A DNA stretch of 64,000 nt from JACPFJ01 sp036504875 (GCA_036504875.1 DASXUK010000046.1:1-64000), one strand, 5' to 3'. Shown: positions 45,176 through 54,801, numbered from the stretch's first letter. Program-made: numbers and translations. The notes: generated by a model not told the origin, from the sequence alone.

Positions 45176-45683
45176 ATGCGCCAAAGAAGGTCAGTATGGC
45201 ATCATCCAGACTGACCGCTTCTTTCGCTGCAATATCTTTTTTAACTGGCTGTTCTTGTACGGAACCGGATGTTTTCAGGGTAGGTATATCAAAAAGTAAG
45301 GAGATATCGGATTTGGAAGGGGATTGATGTAGAGAAGATGATAAGGAAAAAAGGTCGGCAATAGGATCGGCAACCGGTTCTGGAGAGAGAATTTCATGGG
45401 TTCCCACGGGGGATGCCGGGATAGAAAAAGCCCTTTCATCAAACTCCCCGGACTTGAGGCGGCGCATCAGGTCCTTATGTTGCTCCTTCATTAACTCTTC
45501 GACAACAATGTCAAGATTTTCTATCTTTAGAATATCGGCATAACTGGTCTTTTTGGAACAAAGGATCACTCCTCCCTTGTAGAGCAAAGTGATGATATGT
45601 GGGTTGCCTACACCACTATCCTCAGTTTGCACGTGGAAGACCTCGCTTTTATAAACTACATTATGGTTAAAACCCAGGACCAT
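45165..45683 (-). CDS. Uncharacterised protein with HVQTED-type N-terminal domain
   Basis: A 172-residue cytoplasmic protein, no signal or membrane segment. The N-terminal 80 residues contain YKSEVFHVQTEDSGVGNPHI and TLLYKGGVILCSKKTSY, a short beta-rich domain that recurs in delta-type proteobacteria. The rest is low-complexity, Ser/Pro-rich. Function unknown. Its position upstream of a pseudopilin and a two-component system, with an overlap, suggests it belongs to that operon. Confidence 0.7.
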   Translation of the reverse strand: MVLGFNHNVVYKSEVFHVQTEDSGVGNPHIITLLYKGGVILCSKKTSYADILKIENLDIVVEELMKEQHKDLMRRLKSGEFDERAFSIPASPVGTHEILSPEPVADPIADLFSLSSSLHQSPSKSDISLLFDIPTLKTSGSVQEQPVKKDIAAKEAVSLDDAILTFFGAYEK

Positions 45684-45767
45684 GAGTAATTCCTACGTCA
45701 AATGACAGCGTTTTGAAAACTAACACAAAAGAATAAATGATAGCAACATGTTAAAGATTAATGAGAC

Positions 45768-48191
45768 TCAACCGGTAACACCCAGCAGACCCTTGATCTT
45801 GGCCACCGCCTCCATCGCATCACGGGCATAGAGATCGGCACCGATCCGATCGGCGTAATCCTGTGTTACAACCGCGCCACCTACCATGGTAAAAGTTTTT
45901 ATTCCAGCTGACTTAAGTTTTTGAATAACGTCACTCATTTCAGACATGGTGGTAGTCATCAGCGCAGACAAGCCAACAGCATCAACCGCATACTCTTTGG
46001 CCTTGGCAATGATTGTAGCTGCCGAAACATTCTTGCCGATATCAAATACTTCAAAACCATGGCTTTCCAGCAATGTGCAGACGATATTTTTGCCGATGTC
46101 GTGAATATCCCCCTCCACGGTAGCCATGAGTATTCGGCCAAGGCTCTTGAAGGATTGGCCTTTCATCTCCTCCTTCAGGCGCGCAAAACCGGCCTGCATG
46201 GTTTCTGCCGACTGCATAACCTGGGGCAGGAAAAAGATATTCTGTTCAAATCGGCGACCAACCTCTTCCAGTCCCGGCAGAAACCCCTCATTGCTTATCT
46301 GAAGCGGGGCCAGCCCCTCTTGGAGCGCTTCTTCCACCAGGGCAACGATACCATCGCGATCACCACTTATTACAGCCCGGCCCAGCCGTTCACGAATCGA
46401 GGGGGGGCTATCCGAGACAGTGGCCTGGACAGCAGCGTTGGCCTGTTCACCACGGTAGGCCTCGATGTAAGTCGTAGCCTGAAGATCACGATTAAGCAGC
46501 ACCATGGCCGAACGCCAGGCATCCATCATGGTCTTCTCTTTGGGGTTGATGATGGCGGCATCCAGTCCGGCCTCCATTGCCATGGCAAAGAAAGCTGCCG
46601 AAATCAGCGGCCGCTGTGGCAGACCGAAAGAGATGTTGCTGACCCCCAGCACAGTAGAGAGCCCAAGCTTCTGCTTTACCTGCCGGATGGCTCGCAGGGT
46701 TTCAGCGGCACGCTTTTGTTCCGCACTTACGGTTAAGGTCAAACAATCAATAATGATATCGGAGTCAGGAATGCCCTGTCTGCGAGCAGCATTACGAATG
46801 CGGCGGGCAATAGCCAGCCGGCCCTCGGCGGTATCCGGAATGCCCTTGGCATCCAATGTCAATCCGATCACTGCAGCACCGTATTTTTTTGCAAGCGGCA
46901 ACACCTTTTTAAGGCTTTTGGGCTCGCCGGATACAGAATTGATCAGCACTTTTCCATCGGCCGCCTTCAGCCCTGCCTCCAGTGCGACCGGATTCGATGA
47001 ATCCAAAACGAGCGGTATTCCGGCAGTTCCACTGACACAGAATACTGCCCGCTCCATCGCCGACGGCTCATCGATTCCCGGAGCGCCAACATTTACATCC
47101 AGAAGCGTCGCTCCTGACTCGACCTGTTCGATTGCCTCGCGCCGAATATAAGCCACCTTGCCCTCAAGCAGTTCCTGAGAATAGGTCTTTTTGCCGGTAG
47201 GGTTGATGCGCTCACCAATGATGGCGGTTTTGTTTCCGGCGCCTACGGCCGTCCAGCCGGCGCGGCTTGAGAGAAAAGTTGCCCCGCCTGTTTCAGTATT
47301 AGGGTGCCAGTTCAGTTGTTGACGCTGTGCCAAGGCCTCTTTCATGGCTCGGATGTGTGCCGGGGTGGTGCCGCAACAACCACCGATTACGCGAACACCA
47401 AGGTTGATCAAACGGTCATGGTAGGCGGTCATCTCCTGGGGCGTACCGGGAAAAACAGTTGTTCCGTCAACCAGCTTGGGCAAGCCGGCATTAGCCTGAG
47501 AGATCAGTGGCAGTTGGGTCACTTGGCGCATCTTGCAAAGTATGTCATAAATACCATCTACCCCAAGCCCACAGTTTGAACCGACAATATCAGCTCCGGC
47601 CGCGGTCAGGGTAATGGCAGCCGCCTCAGGCGGCGTTCCAAGTACCGAACGGCCATTGTCGTCAAAAGTCAGCATAGCGATGATCGGAATGTCCTTTGAA
47701 ACCTCACGGACTGCGATCACTGCTGCACGACACTCCTTAATATCCAGAAAAGTTTCCAGGCAGATCAGATCGGCTCCGGCAGAAATCAAGGCTTCGGCCT
47801 GTTCACGAAAGGCCGCCTTCATATCATCGAAAGTAACCTCACCGAGTGGCTCAACAAATTGGCCGGTAGGACCGATAGAAGCACCTACATAGGCCTTCCC
47901 CTTGGCTTCAGAACGGGCAATTTCGACCGCGCGGGCGTTTATCTCAGCCAGCCGCCCCTCAAGCCCGTAATGGGCAAGCTTGAAACGACTGCCGCCAAAG
48001 GTGTTGGTGACAATTATATCAGCCCCGGCTTGGATATACTCCCGATGTACCGAAGCCACAACCTCGGGCATGGTCAGGTTGAGTTCTTCCGGTGACTGTC
48101 CCGGCCTGAGCCCACGTTCCTGGAGCATGGTCCCCATAGCCCCGTCAAGTATCAACACCTGATTGCGGATCACACTGCGAAACGGCTTCAT
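45768..48191 (-). CDS. metH: Cobalamin-dependent methionine synthase, short form without reactivation domain
   Basis: An 807-residue enzyme that moves a methyl group from methyltetrahydrofolate to homocysteine. Homocysteine-binding domain (about 1-290; zinc Cys in SNCGLG and GGCCGTTPAH), pterin-binding domain (about 310-570, IIGERINPTGKK), B12 cap and B12-binding domain (about 590-807; DIHDIGKNIV with the axial His, and SALMTTTM). The C-terminal SAM-dependent activation domain of long MetH proteins is missing, as in Thermotoga-like MetH. Another protein must then reactivate oxidised cobalamin. It overlaps the GerMN gene by 4 bases. Confidence 0.93.
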   Translation of the reverse strand: MKPFRSVIRNQVLILDGAMGTMLQERGLRPGQSPEELNLTMPEVVASVHREYIQAGADIIVTNTFGGSRFKLAHYGLEGRLAEINARAVEIARSEAKGKAYVGASIGPTGQFVEPLGEVTFDDMKAAFREQAEALISAGADLICLETFLDIKECRAAVIAVREVSKDIPIIAMLTFDDNGRSVLGTPPEAAAITLTAAGADIVGSNCGLGVDGIYDILCKMRQVTQLPLISQANAGLPKLVDGTTVFPGTPQEMTAYHDRLINLGVRVIGGCCGTTPAHIRAMKEALAQRQQLNWHPNTETGGATFLSSRAGWTAVGAGNKTAIIGERINPTGKKTYSQELLEGKVAYIRREAIEQVESGATLLDVNVGAPGIDEPSAMERAVFCVSGTAGIPLVLDSSNPVALEAGLKAADGKVLINSVSGEPKSLKKVLPLAKKYGAAVIGLTLDAKGIPDTAEGRLAIARRIRNAARRQGIPDSDIIIDCLTLTVSAEQKRAAETLRAIRQVKQKLGLSTVLGVSNISFGLPQRPLISAAFFAMAMEAGLDAAIINPKEKTMMDAWRSAMVLLNRDLQATTYIEAYRGEQANAAVQATVSDSPPSIRERLGRAVISGDRDGIVALVEEALQEGLAPLQISNEGFLPGLEEVGRRFEQNIFFLPQVMQSAETMQAGFARLKEEMKGQSFKSLGRILMATVEGDIHDIGKNIVCTLLESHGFEVFDIGKNVSAATIIAKAKEYAVDAVGLSALMTTTMSEMSDVIQKLKSAGIKTFTMVGGAVVTQDYADRIGADLYARDAMEAVAKIKGLLGVTG

Positions 48192-48805
48192 CTAAGTCCC
48201 TTTTTTTTGTCTGGTATGGATTCGGTCTGGTCACGGTTATCTTTTGCCGCCTGCTCAAGAGTATAATCAGGTGTCAGCGGATCAGAGAGATCAAGGTGAC
48301 CCAGGACAACCATGTCCTGCCCCTCAACAGTCAGTTTTACCCGCGCAATCTGCGGGAAATTGGCACAGATTGTATCTACTATCGAATAAACCGCCAGCAT
48401 TTCTGCCGAGCTGCCTGAGGCCATATCGTCAACAAAACCGCGGTTCATATCCACAACGGCTGTATCCCCATCAAAACTAGCGCTGTTAAGTACAGCACCC
48501 TCTGGCAAGGCCTCATCCAGATCGCTGACCGGTCCATTGAACAGCTCGTCAAGAACAGCTTTCAAGCAACCGCGGGCATCATCGCAGGATTCCACTTCCC
48601 GCCCTTCCCTGGCCAGCCGGGTTCCATCCGCCACAAAAAAAAGAACCACCGTCCTTTTTCCTGAGGGTAGTTGAACCTGTGGTGCCGATGGCACATTGCG
48701 ACTGGCCTGCATTTTCTGCCAGATCATTATTCCGAACACCACGGCAATCACCAGAAATGGTATCAGGAGACTTATGTTTAAGCGCTTACGCTGTCCTGAA
48801 GACAT
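48188..48805 (-). CDS. GerMN-domain membrane-anchored protein
   Basis: A 205-residue protein with an N-terminal membrane anchor (residues 11-28) and a GerMN domain (about 50-175) marked by TVVLFFVADGTRLAREGREV, LDELFNGP, ALPEGAVLNSASFDGDTAVVDMNRGFVDDM and IVDTICANFPQIARVKLTVEGQ. Such proteins lie in the periplasm, often near murI and amidase genes in Geobacter-type genomes. It follows murI by 5 bases and overlaps metH by 4. Exact function unknown. Confidence 0.85.
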   Translation of the reverse strand: MSSGQRKRLNISLLIPFLVIAVVFGIMIWQKMQASRNVPSAPQVQLPSGKRTVVLFFVADGTRLAREGREVESCDDARGCLKAVLDELFNGPVSDLDEALPEGAVLNSASFDGDTAVVDMNRGFVDDMASGSSAEMLAVYSIVDTICANFPQIARVKLTVEGQDMVVLGHLDLSDPLTPDYTLEQAAKDNRDQTESIPDKKKGLR

Positions 48806-48810
48806 ATTAA

Positions 48811-49626
48811 TCAGAGCCTTTCCTCATCATCCAGATTTACCTGATACACATCACCCAGTCGACCACCCAGGAAACGATTCCCAACCCTGATGAAGCCAGC
48901 CGGTACGTCACTGACATAGTAATGATGGTTGCCTCTCTCCGCTGCCGGGCGCATCAGGTTTTTACCGGAGAGGATCTCGACCACGGTCCGGGCGGTTTCC
49001 TCTGCTGAGTCAACCAGTGTAACCCCGGGTCCCATAACTTCGGCAATAATAGGCTTGAGCAGGGGGTAATGAGTACAGCCCAGAACCAGGGTATCCACTC
49101 CGGCTTCTTTCAACTCCTGCAGATAGGTTTCGGCGGTTAGTCGCGCGACCTCGTTGTCAGTCCAGCCTTCCTCAGCCAGAGGAACAAACAACGGGCAAGC
49201 GCGGCTTATTACTTCGGCATTGGGATTGAAACGCTTGATAGCGCGGGTGTAGGCGCTGCTTTTTATGGTGCCGGTCGTACCGATCACGCCGATACGTCCA
49301 CTACTGGAGACCTCAACTGCCCGGCGGGCACCTGGCTCGATAACACCTACTACAGGGATAGGAAACTGACGTTTAAGACCATTTAAGGCTACTGCCGATA
49401 CCGTGTTGCAGGCCACCACCAGCAGCTTGATATCGCGACGGACTAAAAAATTTGTAATTTCAGCAGCATAACGAATTACGGTTTCAGGTGACTTGGTGCC
49501 ATAAGGGACACGGGCCGTGTCACCGAAATAAATGGTGTCCTCTTGAGGTAGCACCCTGAAAATCTCGCGTAAGACGGTAAGTCCTCCCACACCCGAGTCA
49601 AATATACCAATCGCCTGCCAGGACAC
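48811..49626 (-). CDS. murI: Glutamate racemase
   Basis: A 271-residue racemase supplying D-glutamate for peptidoglycan. IGIFDSGVGGLTVLREI at the N-terminus, first catalytic Cys in LLVVACNTVSAVAL, second in LVLGCTHYPLLKPII. I chose the GTG at 49626 because AAGGAG lies ten bases upstream; the frame continues to 49701 but the extra residues are not conserved. It is divergent from hrcA. Confidence 0.9.
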   Translation of the reverse strand: MSWQAIGIFDSGVGGLTVLREIFRVLPQEDTIYFGDTARVPYGTKSPETVIRYAAEITNFLVRRDIKLLVVACNTVSAVALNGLKRQFPIPVVGVIEPGARRAVEVSSSGRIGVIGTTGTIKSSAYTRAIKRFNPNAEVISRACPLFVPLAEEGWTDNEVARLTAETYLQELKEAGVDTLVLGCTHYPLLKPIIAEVMGPGVTLVDSAEETARTVVEILSGKNLMRPAAERGNHHYYVSDVPAGFIRVGNRFLGGRLGDVYQVNLDDEERL

Positions 49627-49745
49627 AGATTGTCTTCTCCTTGGCCAAATCATCATGAAAATCGAATGGATATATATATACCTTTCGTCCAGCTGAGGCA
49701 AGGCATTTGAATCTACTTATCCGCGTAAATCAGCATGATTAGTCC

Positions 49746-49774
49746 TTGACAAATAATAGAGCACTGATTACTTT
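49746..49774 (+). promoter_or_regulatory. Sigma-70-type promoter of the hrcA operon
   Basis: TTGACA at 49746-49751 is a perfect -35. TACTTT at 49769-49774 is a usable -10 with 17-base spacing. The CIRCE element begins 11 bases downstream of the -10, covering the start region. This arrangement is standard for HrcA-repressed heat-shock promoters. Confidence 0.7.
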
Positions 49775-49784
49775 TGTATTAAAT

Positions 49785-49811
49785 TTAGCACTCTACAACA
49801 AGGAGTGCTAA
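49785..49811 (+). promoter_or_regulatory. CIRCE operator (HrcA binding site)
   Basis: TTAGCACTC, nine spacer bases, then GAGTGCTAA: an exact match to the CIRCE inverted repeat. HrcA, encoded 16 bases downstream, should bind here and repress the operon until heat shock. Confidence 0.97.
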
Positions 49812-49826
49812 ATTTTTGAGGTCGAC

Positions 49827-50858
49827 ATGGACGTTGAACTTTCACCAAGAAGCAAACAGATACTGGAAGCAATTATCGAAGACTACATTGCTACGGCCGA
49901 ACCGGTCGGCAGCAGTGCTGTAGCGCGCCGCCATGCCCTAACCCTTTCACCGGCCACTGTCCGGAATGTCATGTCCAACCTGGAAGAAATGGGGCTTTTG
50001 ACGTCGCCGCATACCTCAGCCGGCAGGATTCCTACTGAAAAGGCCTACCGTTTTTATGTCGACTCCTTGATAGCACTCCGCCAGATAACGCGTGATGAGA
50101 AAAAACAGATCATCCGGCGCTGCCGTCAAGCCGGGGGCGGGGTCTCTGAAATATTAAAGGAAACCAGCAAGACCCTTTCATCCCTCTCAAACTACATGGG
50201 ATTGGTAGTGGCCCCCAGCTTTGTTGCTGATGTCTTTCGTCACATCGAATTTCTGAGTCTTGGACCTCATCGGGTACTTGCTATTCTTGTTTCCAGCAAC
50301 GGCACGGTCCAAAACCGGCTGGTAGAGACCGAGGAAGATATTACTCAGGACGACCTGGTGAAAATGGGCAATTATCTCAATGAGCTGATGCAGGGACTTA
50401 CCATCTCTCTGGCTCGCCAGCGCATACTGGAAGAGATGAAGGATGAGAAGGTACAGTTTGACCGACTCATGTCACAAGCACTTCAAATCAGCAAACAAGC
50501 AGTCGATTTCGAACAAGACGAAATCTTTGTCGAGGGGCAATCACGCATTTTCGACCAGCCAGAATTCAGCACCGGGCGTCGCATGCAGGATATCTTCAGG
50601 GCCTTTGAACAGAAGGGAATATTGCTGCAATTACTTTCCCGCTGTATGACCGCCGAAGGAGTTCAGATATATATCGGTTCGGAAACCCCGGTTAGCCAAT
50701 CAGCCGGCGTGAGCCTGATCACCTCTCGCTTCATCACCAGCAGCAACACGGTGGGATTAATAGGTGTTATCGGTCCGACCCGAATGGGTTACTCCAGCGT
50801 GATCCCGATAGTAGATTATACCGCCAAGCTGGTTAGCCGCCTTTTAAACGAGGTATAA
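49827..50858 (+). CDS. hrcA: Heat-inducible transcriptional repressor HrcA
   Basis: A 343-residue repressor. N-terminal winged helix (LSPRSKQILEAIIEDYIATAEPVGS and LSPATVRNVMSNLEEMGLLTSPHTSAGRIPT). C-terminal GAF-like domain ending in GVIGPTRMGYSSVIPIVDY. It binds CIRCE and is kept active by GroEL. First gene of the hrcA-grpE-dnaK-dnaJ operon, just after its own operator. Confidence 0.97.
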   Translation: MDVELSPRSKQILEAIIEDYIATAEPVGSSAVARRHALTLSPATVRNVMSNLEEMGLLTSPHTSAGRIPTEKAYRFYVDSLIALRQITRDEKKQIIRRCRQAGGGVSEILKETSKTLSSLSNYMGLVVAPSFVADVFRHIEFLSLGPHRVLAILVSSNGTVQNRLVETEEDITQDDLVKMGNYLNELMQGLTISLARQRILEEMKDEKVQFDRLMSQALQISKQAVDFEQDEIFVEGQSRIFDQPEFSTGRRMQDIFRAFEQKGILLQLLSRCMTAEGVQIYIGSETPVSQSAGVSLITSRFITSSNTVGLIGVIGPTRMGYSSVIPIVDYTAKLVSRLLNEV

Positions 50859-50957
50859 ATAATCACAAAACTTTAGAGCCGCCTGCCACTTCACTAATCT
50901 GTTTTATCTGTAACAATTTATAGATAGGCAGAAAAAAAACAAAGGATTAGCGAAACC

Positions 50958-51536
50958 ATGAACAAAGACGACCATAAAGAAAACCCATCAAAACCTGCAA
51001 CCGAAAACGAAGTTGCCGAAACACCTTTCCCTATTGAAGCTGCGGAACCGGCCACGCCTGAAGAGCGAATCAGCCAGCTTGAAGGTATCATTGCCGCAAA
51101 AGAGGCTGAAGCACGTGAAAATTGGGACCGTTTTGTGCGCGAACGGGCGGACCTGGAAAATTACCGTAAACGAGCCAATCGGGAAAAAGAGGAACTGCTT
51201 AACTACTGCACCAAAAATCTGATTGAAGAGATATTACCGGTAGTAGACAATCTAGAGCGGGCGCTGACCCATGCCAGTGAAGACGACCTTTCCGCTGTGG
51301 TCGAGGGTGTTCGCATGACACATGGTATGTTGCTGGCAGCGCTAAAGAAATTCGGTGTTACCCCGGTAGAGGCTGTCGGCTCAATTTTTAATCCGGATTT
51401 TCATCAGGCCATGACGCAGATTCCGACCGATGAAGTCCCCCCCAATACGATTGTAGATGAACTCCAGAAGGGTTATATGCTCAAGGAAAGGTTATTAAGA
51501 CCCGCCATGGTTACTGTTTCAACAGCACTGAAATAG
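50958..51536 (+). CDS. grpE: Nucleotide exchange factor GrpE
   Basis: A 192-residue exchange factor for DnaK. The acidic, low-complexity N-terminus (1-35) is followed by a long coiled coil (LEGIIAAKEAEARENWDRFVRERADLENYRKR) and the beta-domain with GVRMTHGMLLAALKKFGVT, FNPDFHQAMTQ and GYMLKERLLRPAMVTVS. It lies 99 bases after hrcA in the heat-shock operon. Confidence 0.96.
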   Translation: MNKDDHKENPSKPATENEVAETPFPIEAAEPATPEERISQLEGIIAAKEAEARENWDRFVRERADLENYRKRANREKEELLNYCTKNLIEEILPVVDNLERALTHASEDDLSAVVEGVRMTHGMLLAALKKFGVTPVEAVGSIFNPDFHQAMTQIPTDEVPPNTIVDELQKGYMLKERLLRPAMVTVSTALK

Positions 51537-51646
51537 TTTTGGCTTTTTAGATAAAGAAGTAAACTTTTTTTCTTCCGGCCCTTGTTTTTTGAATACCCGA
51601 TGACTAACTTTAAAAAAGATGACCTGAAAAGGAGGATTATTATATC

Positions 51647-53572
51647 ATGAGTAAAGTAATTGGAATCGACCTGGGAACAACCAACTCTTGCGTCTCAATC
51701 ATGGAAGGTGGTGAACCGGTCGTTATCGCCAACTCCGAGGGAAGCCGCACTACTCCCTCGATGGTGGCTTTTGCCGAGAGTGGCGAGCGCCTTGTTGGAC
51801 AACAGGCCAAACGTCAGGCAGTAACTAATCCGGAGAACACCTTATATTCGATAAAGCGCCTGATCGGCCGTAAGTTCGATTCAGATGCGGTCAGAAAAGA
51901 CATCGCAATATCTCCTTTTAAAATCGTAAAAGCCGATAATGGTGACGCATGGGTAGAGGTTCGCGGCAAGCGTTATTCACCGCCGGAAATATCTGCGATA
52001 GTGTTACAGAAGATGAAAAAAACCGCCGAGGATTATCTCGGAACTACGGTTACTGATGCTGTCATTACGGTACCGGCTTATTTTGATGATTCCCAGCGTC
52101 AGGCTACCAAGGATGCCGGAAAAATTGCCGGTCTGAATGTTCTGCGAATCATTAACGAGCCGACTGCCGCAGCCCTGGCTTATGGTCTGGACAAGAAAAA
52201 GGAAGAAAAGGTAGCTGTCTTTGACCTTGGCGGCGGAACGTTCGATATCTCCATCCTAGAACTAGGCGATGGTGTATTCGAGGTAAAGTCAACCAATGGT
52301 GATACTTTTCTGGGTGGTGAGGACTTTGACCAGTTGGTGATCGACTGGATCGCGGATGAGTTTAAAAAAGACCAGGGAATCGACCTGCGCGGCGACAAGA
52401 TGGCCCTGCAGCGCCTGAAGGAAGCGGCTGAAAAGGCCAAGTGCGAACTCTCCACCTCGATGGAGACAGATATCAATCTGCCTTTTATTACTGCTGATGC
52501 ATCCGGTCCCAAGCATCTCACCATGAAGCTTTCGCGTGCCAAACTGGAATCGATCTGTGCCGAACTTCTGGCAAAACTCGACGGCCCCTGCCGTACTGCG
52601 CTCAAGGATGCCGGCCTTTCAGCCAGCGACATTGACGAGGTTATTCTGGTAGGCGGTATGACCCGCATGCCGGCTGTACAGAAGCGAGTCCAGGACATTT
52701 TCGGGAAAACGCCCAACAAAGGGGTCAATCCGGATGAGGTTGTGGCTATTGGAGCAGCTATCCAGGGGGGCGTCCTCAAAGGCGACGTAAAGGATGTTCT
52801 GCTGCTGGATGTAACACCGCTTTCACTCGGTATCGAGACTCTGGGCGGCGTTTTGACCAGATTAATAGATAAAAACACAACCATTCCCTGCCGCAAGAGC
52901 CAGGTATTCTCTACGGCCGCCGACAATCAGCCGGCTGTCTCGATACACGTTCTGCAAGGCGAACGCGAGATGTCCCGTGATAACAAGACACTAGGAAATT
53001 TCGAGTTGTCCGGGATTCCCCCGGCTCCCCGTGGCGTTCCTCAGATTGAGGTAACCTTTGACATCGATGCCAACGGTATCGTGCATGTATCAGCCAAAGA
53101 TTTGGGAACCGGAAAAGAGCAGTCCATTCGTATCACAGCCTCATCGGGGCTTTCCAAGGAAGAAATCGATAAGATGGTTCGGGATGCGGAGTCCCACGCC
53201 GACGAAGACAAGAAAAAACGCGAGGCCATTGAGGCTCGCAATCATGCTGACAGCATGGTCTATAGCACTGAGAAGTCACTGCAGGAACATGGTGACAAGA
53301 TTGATGCTGTAGAAAAAGGCAATATCGAGAACAAAATTGTTGAGCTTAAAAAGCTTATGGAAGGTGAGGATGCGGAAGCCATCAAGAAGGCTACCGATGA
53401 ACTGGCTCAGGCTGCTCATAAACTTGCCGAAGCAATGTATGCCAAAGCAAAACCGGAAGAAGGCGAGCCAGGTGCTGCCGGTGGCCAGGAGCAGACCGGC
53501 CAATCTACTCACAAGGACGAGAAGGTTGTCGACGCTGATTTTGAAGAAGTTAAGAACGATAAGAATAAGTAA
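51647..53572 (+). CDS. dnaK: Molecular chaperone DnaK (Hsp70)
   Basis: A 641-residue Hsp70. N-terminal ATPase (1-380): IGIDLGTTNSCVSIMEG, NEPTAAALAYG, VFDLGGGTFDISIL and LVGGMTRMPAV. Substrate-binding domain (about 390-500): LLLDVTPLSLGIETLGG. C-terminal lid and acidic tail ending EEVKNDKNK. The ribosome-binding site AAGGAGG lies upstream. 110 bases after grpE. Confidence 0.98.
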   Translation: MSKVIGIDLGTTNSCVSIMEGGEPVVIANSEGSRTTPSMVAFAESGERLVGQQAKRQAVTNPENTLYSIKRLIGRKFDSDAVRKDIAISPFKIVKADNGDAWVEVRGKRYSPPEISAIVLQKMKKTAEDYLGTTVTDAVITVPAYFDDSQRQATKDAGKIAGLNVLRIINEPTAAALAYGLDKKKEEKVAVFDLGGGTFDISILELGDGVFEVKSTNGDTFLGGEDFDQLVIDWIADEFKKDQGIDLRGDKMALQRLKEAAEKAKCELSTSMETDINLPFITADASGPKHLTMKLSRAKLESICAELLAKLDGPCRTALKDAGLSASDIDEVILVGGMTRMPAVQKRVQDIFGKTPNKGVNPDEVVAIGAAIQGGVLKGDVKDVLLLDVTPLSLGIETLGGVLTRLIDKNTTIPCRKSQVFSTAADNQPAVSIHVLQGEREMSRDNKTLGNFELSGIPPAPRGVPQIEVTFDIDANGIVHVSAKDLGTGKEQSIRITASSGLSKEEIDKMVRDAESHADEDKKKREAIEARNHADSMVYSTEKSLQEHGDKIDAVEKGNIENKIVELKKLMEGEDAEAIKKATDELAQAAHKLAEAMYAKAKPEEGEPGAAGGQEQTGQSTHKDEKVVDADFEEVKNDKNK

Positions 53573-53626
53573 CTTAATTTTTGCTGGGACAGACAGCTTC
53601 TGTTCATCTATCTGAAATTCAGCAAT

Positions 53627-53657
53627 GGGCAGCGCTTCTTTTAAGAGGGCGCTGCTC
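53627..53657 (+). terminator. Stem-loop between dnaK and dnaJ (possible attenuator)
   Basis: GGGCAGCGC (53627-53635) pairs with GCGCTGCTC (53649-53657), nine pairs including one G-U, around a 13-base loop. Only a short TTT follows. It may partly terminate transcription or stabilise the dnaK message, which would make DnaJ less abundant than DnaK. Confidence 0.45.
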
Positions 53658-53679
53658 TTTGCATTAAAAGGATATCGTT

Positions 53680-54801
53680 TTGGCAAGTACAGATAAACGT
53701 GATTATTACGAGATACTCGGGGTTCATCGCAACGCTTCGGAAATAGAAATAAAGAAAGCCTTTCGAAAGCTTGCGCTTCAGCACCATCCAGACAAGAACC
53801 CGGGTGATCATGCCTCCGAGGAGAGATTTAAAGAGGCCACCGAGGCTTATGAGGTGCTTTCAGATGCTCAAAAGCGCGCTCAGTATGACCAGTTTGGCCA
53901 TGCCGGGATGTCGAGCGGCGGCGGTTTCTCCGGAGGATTTGGCGCCGGTACACCTTTTGGGGATATTTTCAGTGATATCTTCGGCGACATATTTGGAGGT
54001 GGCGGTGGCGGGCGCGGCCGTCAGCAGGGGCGTAGAGGCGACGATCTGCTCTACAATCTTGAGATTGCCTTTGAAGAGGCCGCTTTTGGCGTTGAGAAAA
54101 AAGTTGAGGTCCCTTACGCCAAACGTTGCGGCACCTGCAACGGTTCCGGATCAAAACCAGGCACGGATCCCAAGGTATGCCCCACCTGTCGTGGAGCTGG
54201 GCAGGTGCGTTATCAACAAGGCTTCTTCAGTGTCAGTAAGACTTGCGGCCAGTGCAACGGCGAAGGCAAGATTGTTGACAGTCCCTGCCCTGACTGTCGC
54301 GGCAAAGGCAGCATAAAAGACAGCAAAATCATTTCAGTCAAGGTTCCAGGTGGCGTAGAAACCGGCTCCCGTTTAAAAATCACCGGAGAAGGCGGTCAAG
54401 GAAAGGGCGGCCCCAACGGTGATCTTTATGTGGCAATCAGCGTAAAAGAACACCCTATCTTCCAGCGAGAAGACAATAATGTGATCTGTGAATTTCCGAT
54501 CAACTTTATCCAGGCTTCTCTGGGTTGTGAGATCGAGGTGCCGACCCTGGATGGTAAGGTTTCGATGAAGATCCCCGAAGGCACCCAGTCAGGCAAGATC
54601 TATCGTTTGCGGGGTAAGGGGATACCTTCTTTACAGGGCTACGGCCGTGGAGATCAGTTGGTGATCATCAGGGTCGAAACCCCCTCTAATCTCAATAAAA
54701 AACAGAAGGAGTTGTTGGAGGAGTTTGCCAGGATCAGTGGAGAGGATGTTCATCCGATGAAAAAAGGTTTTCTGGATAAGGTTATGGATTTCTTGAGCTG
54801 A
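53680..54801 (+). CDS. dnaJ: Chaperone protein DnaJ (Hsp40)
   Basis: A 373-residue co-chaperone. J domain with HPD in LQHHPDKNPG (about residue 35), Gly/Phe-rich linker (70-115), four zinc motifs CGTCNGSG, CPTCRGAG, CGQCNGEG and CPDCRGKG, then the substrate-binding C-terminal domain. The start is a TTG at 53680 with AAAAGGA upstream; no ATG in a suitable place. Last of the classical heat-shock operon genes. Confidence 0.96.
   Translation: MASTDKRDYYEILGVHRNASEIEIKKAFRKLALQHHPDKNPGDHASEERFKEATEAYEVLSDAQKRAQYDQFGHAGMSSGGGFSGGFGAGTPFGDIFSDIFGDIFGGGGGGRGRQQGRRGDDLLYNLEIAFEEAAFGVEKKVEVPYAKRCGTCNGSGSKPGTDPKVCPTCRGAGQVRYQQGFFSVSKTCGQCNGEGKIVDSPCPDCRGKGSIKDSKIISVKVPGGVETGSRLKITGEGGQGKGGPNGDLYVAISVKEHPIFQREDNNVICEFPINFIQASLGCEIEVPTLDGKVSMKIPEGTQSGKIYRLRGKGIPSLQGYGRGDQLVIIRVETPSNLNKKQKELLEEFARISGEDVHPMKKGFLDKVMDFLS

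Noticed and set aside
45921..46736. 271-codon plus-strand ORF, and 46504-47151 (215 codons), opposite metH
   Set aside because: Both lie antisense to well conserved methionine synthase domains and have no recognisable motifs.
52180..52926. 248-codon minus-strand ORF opposite dnaK
   Set aside because: Antisense shadow of a highly conserved gene; such long antisense frames in dnaK are common.
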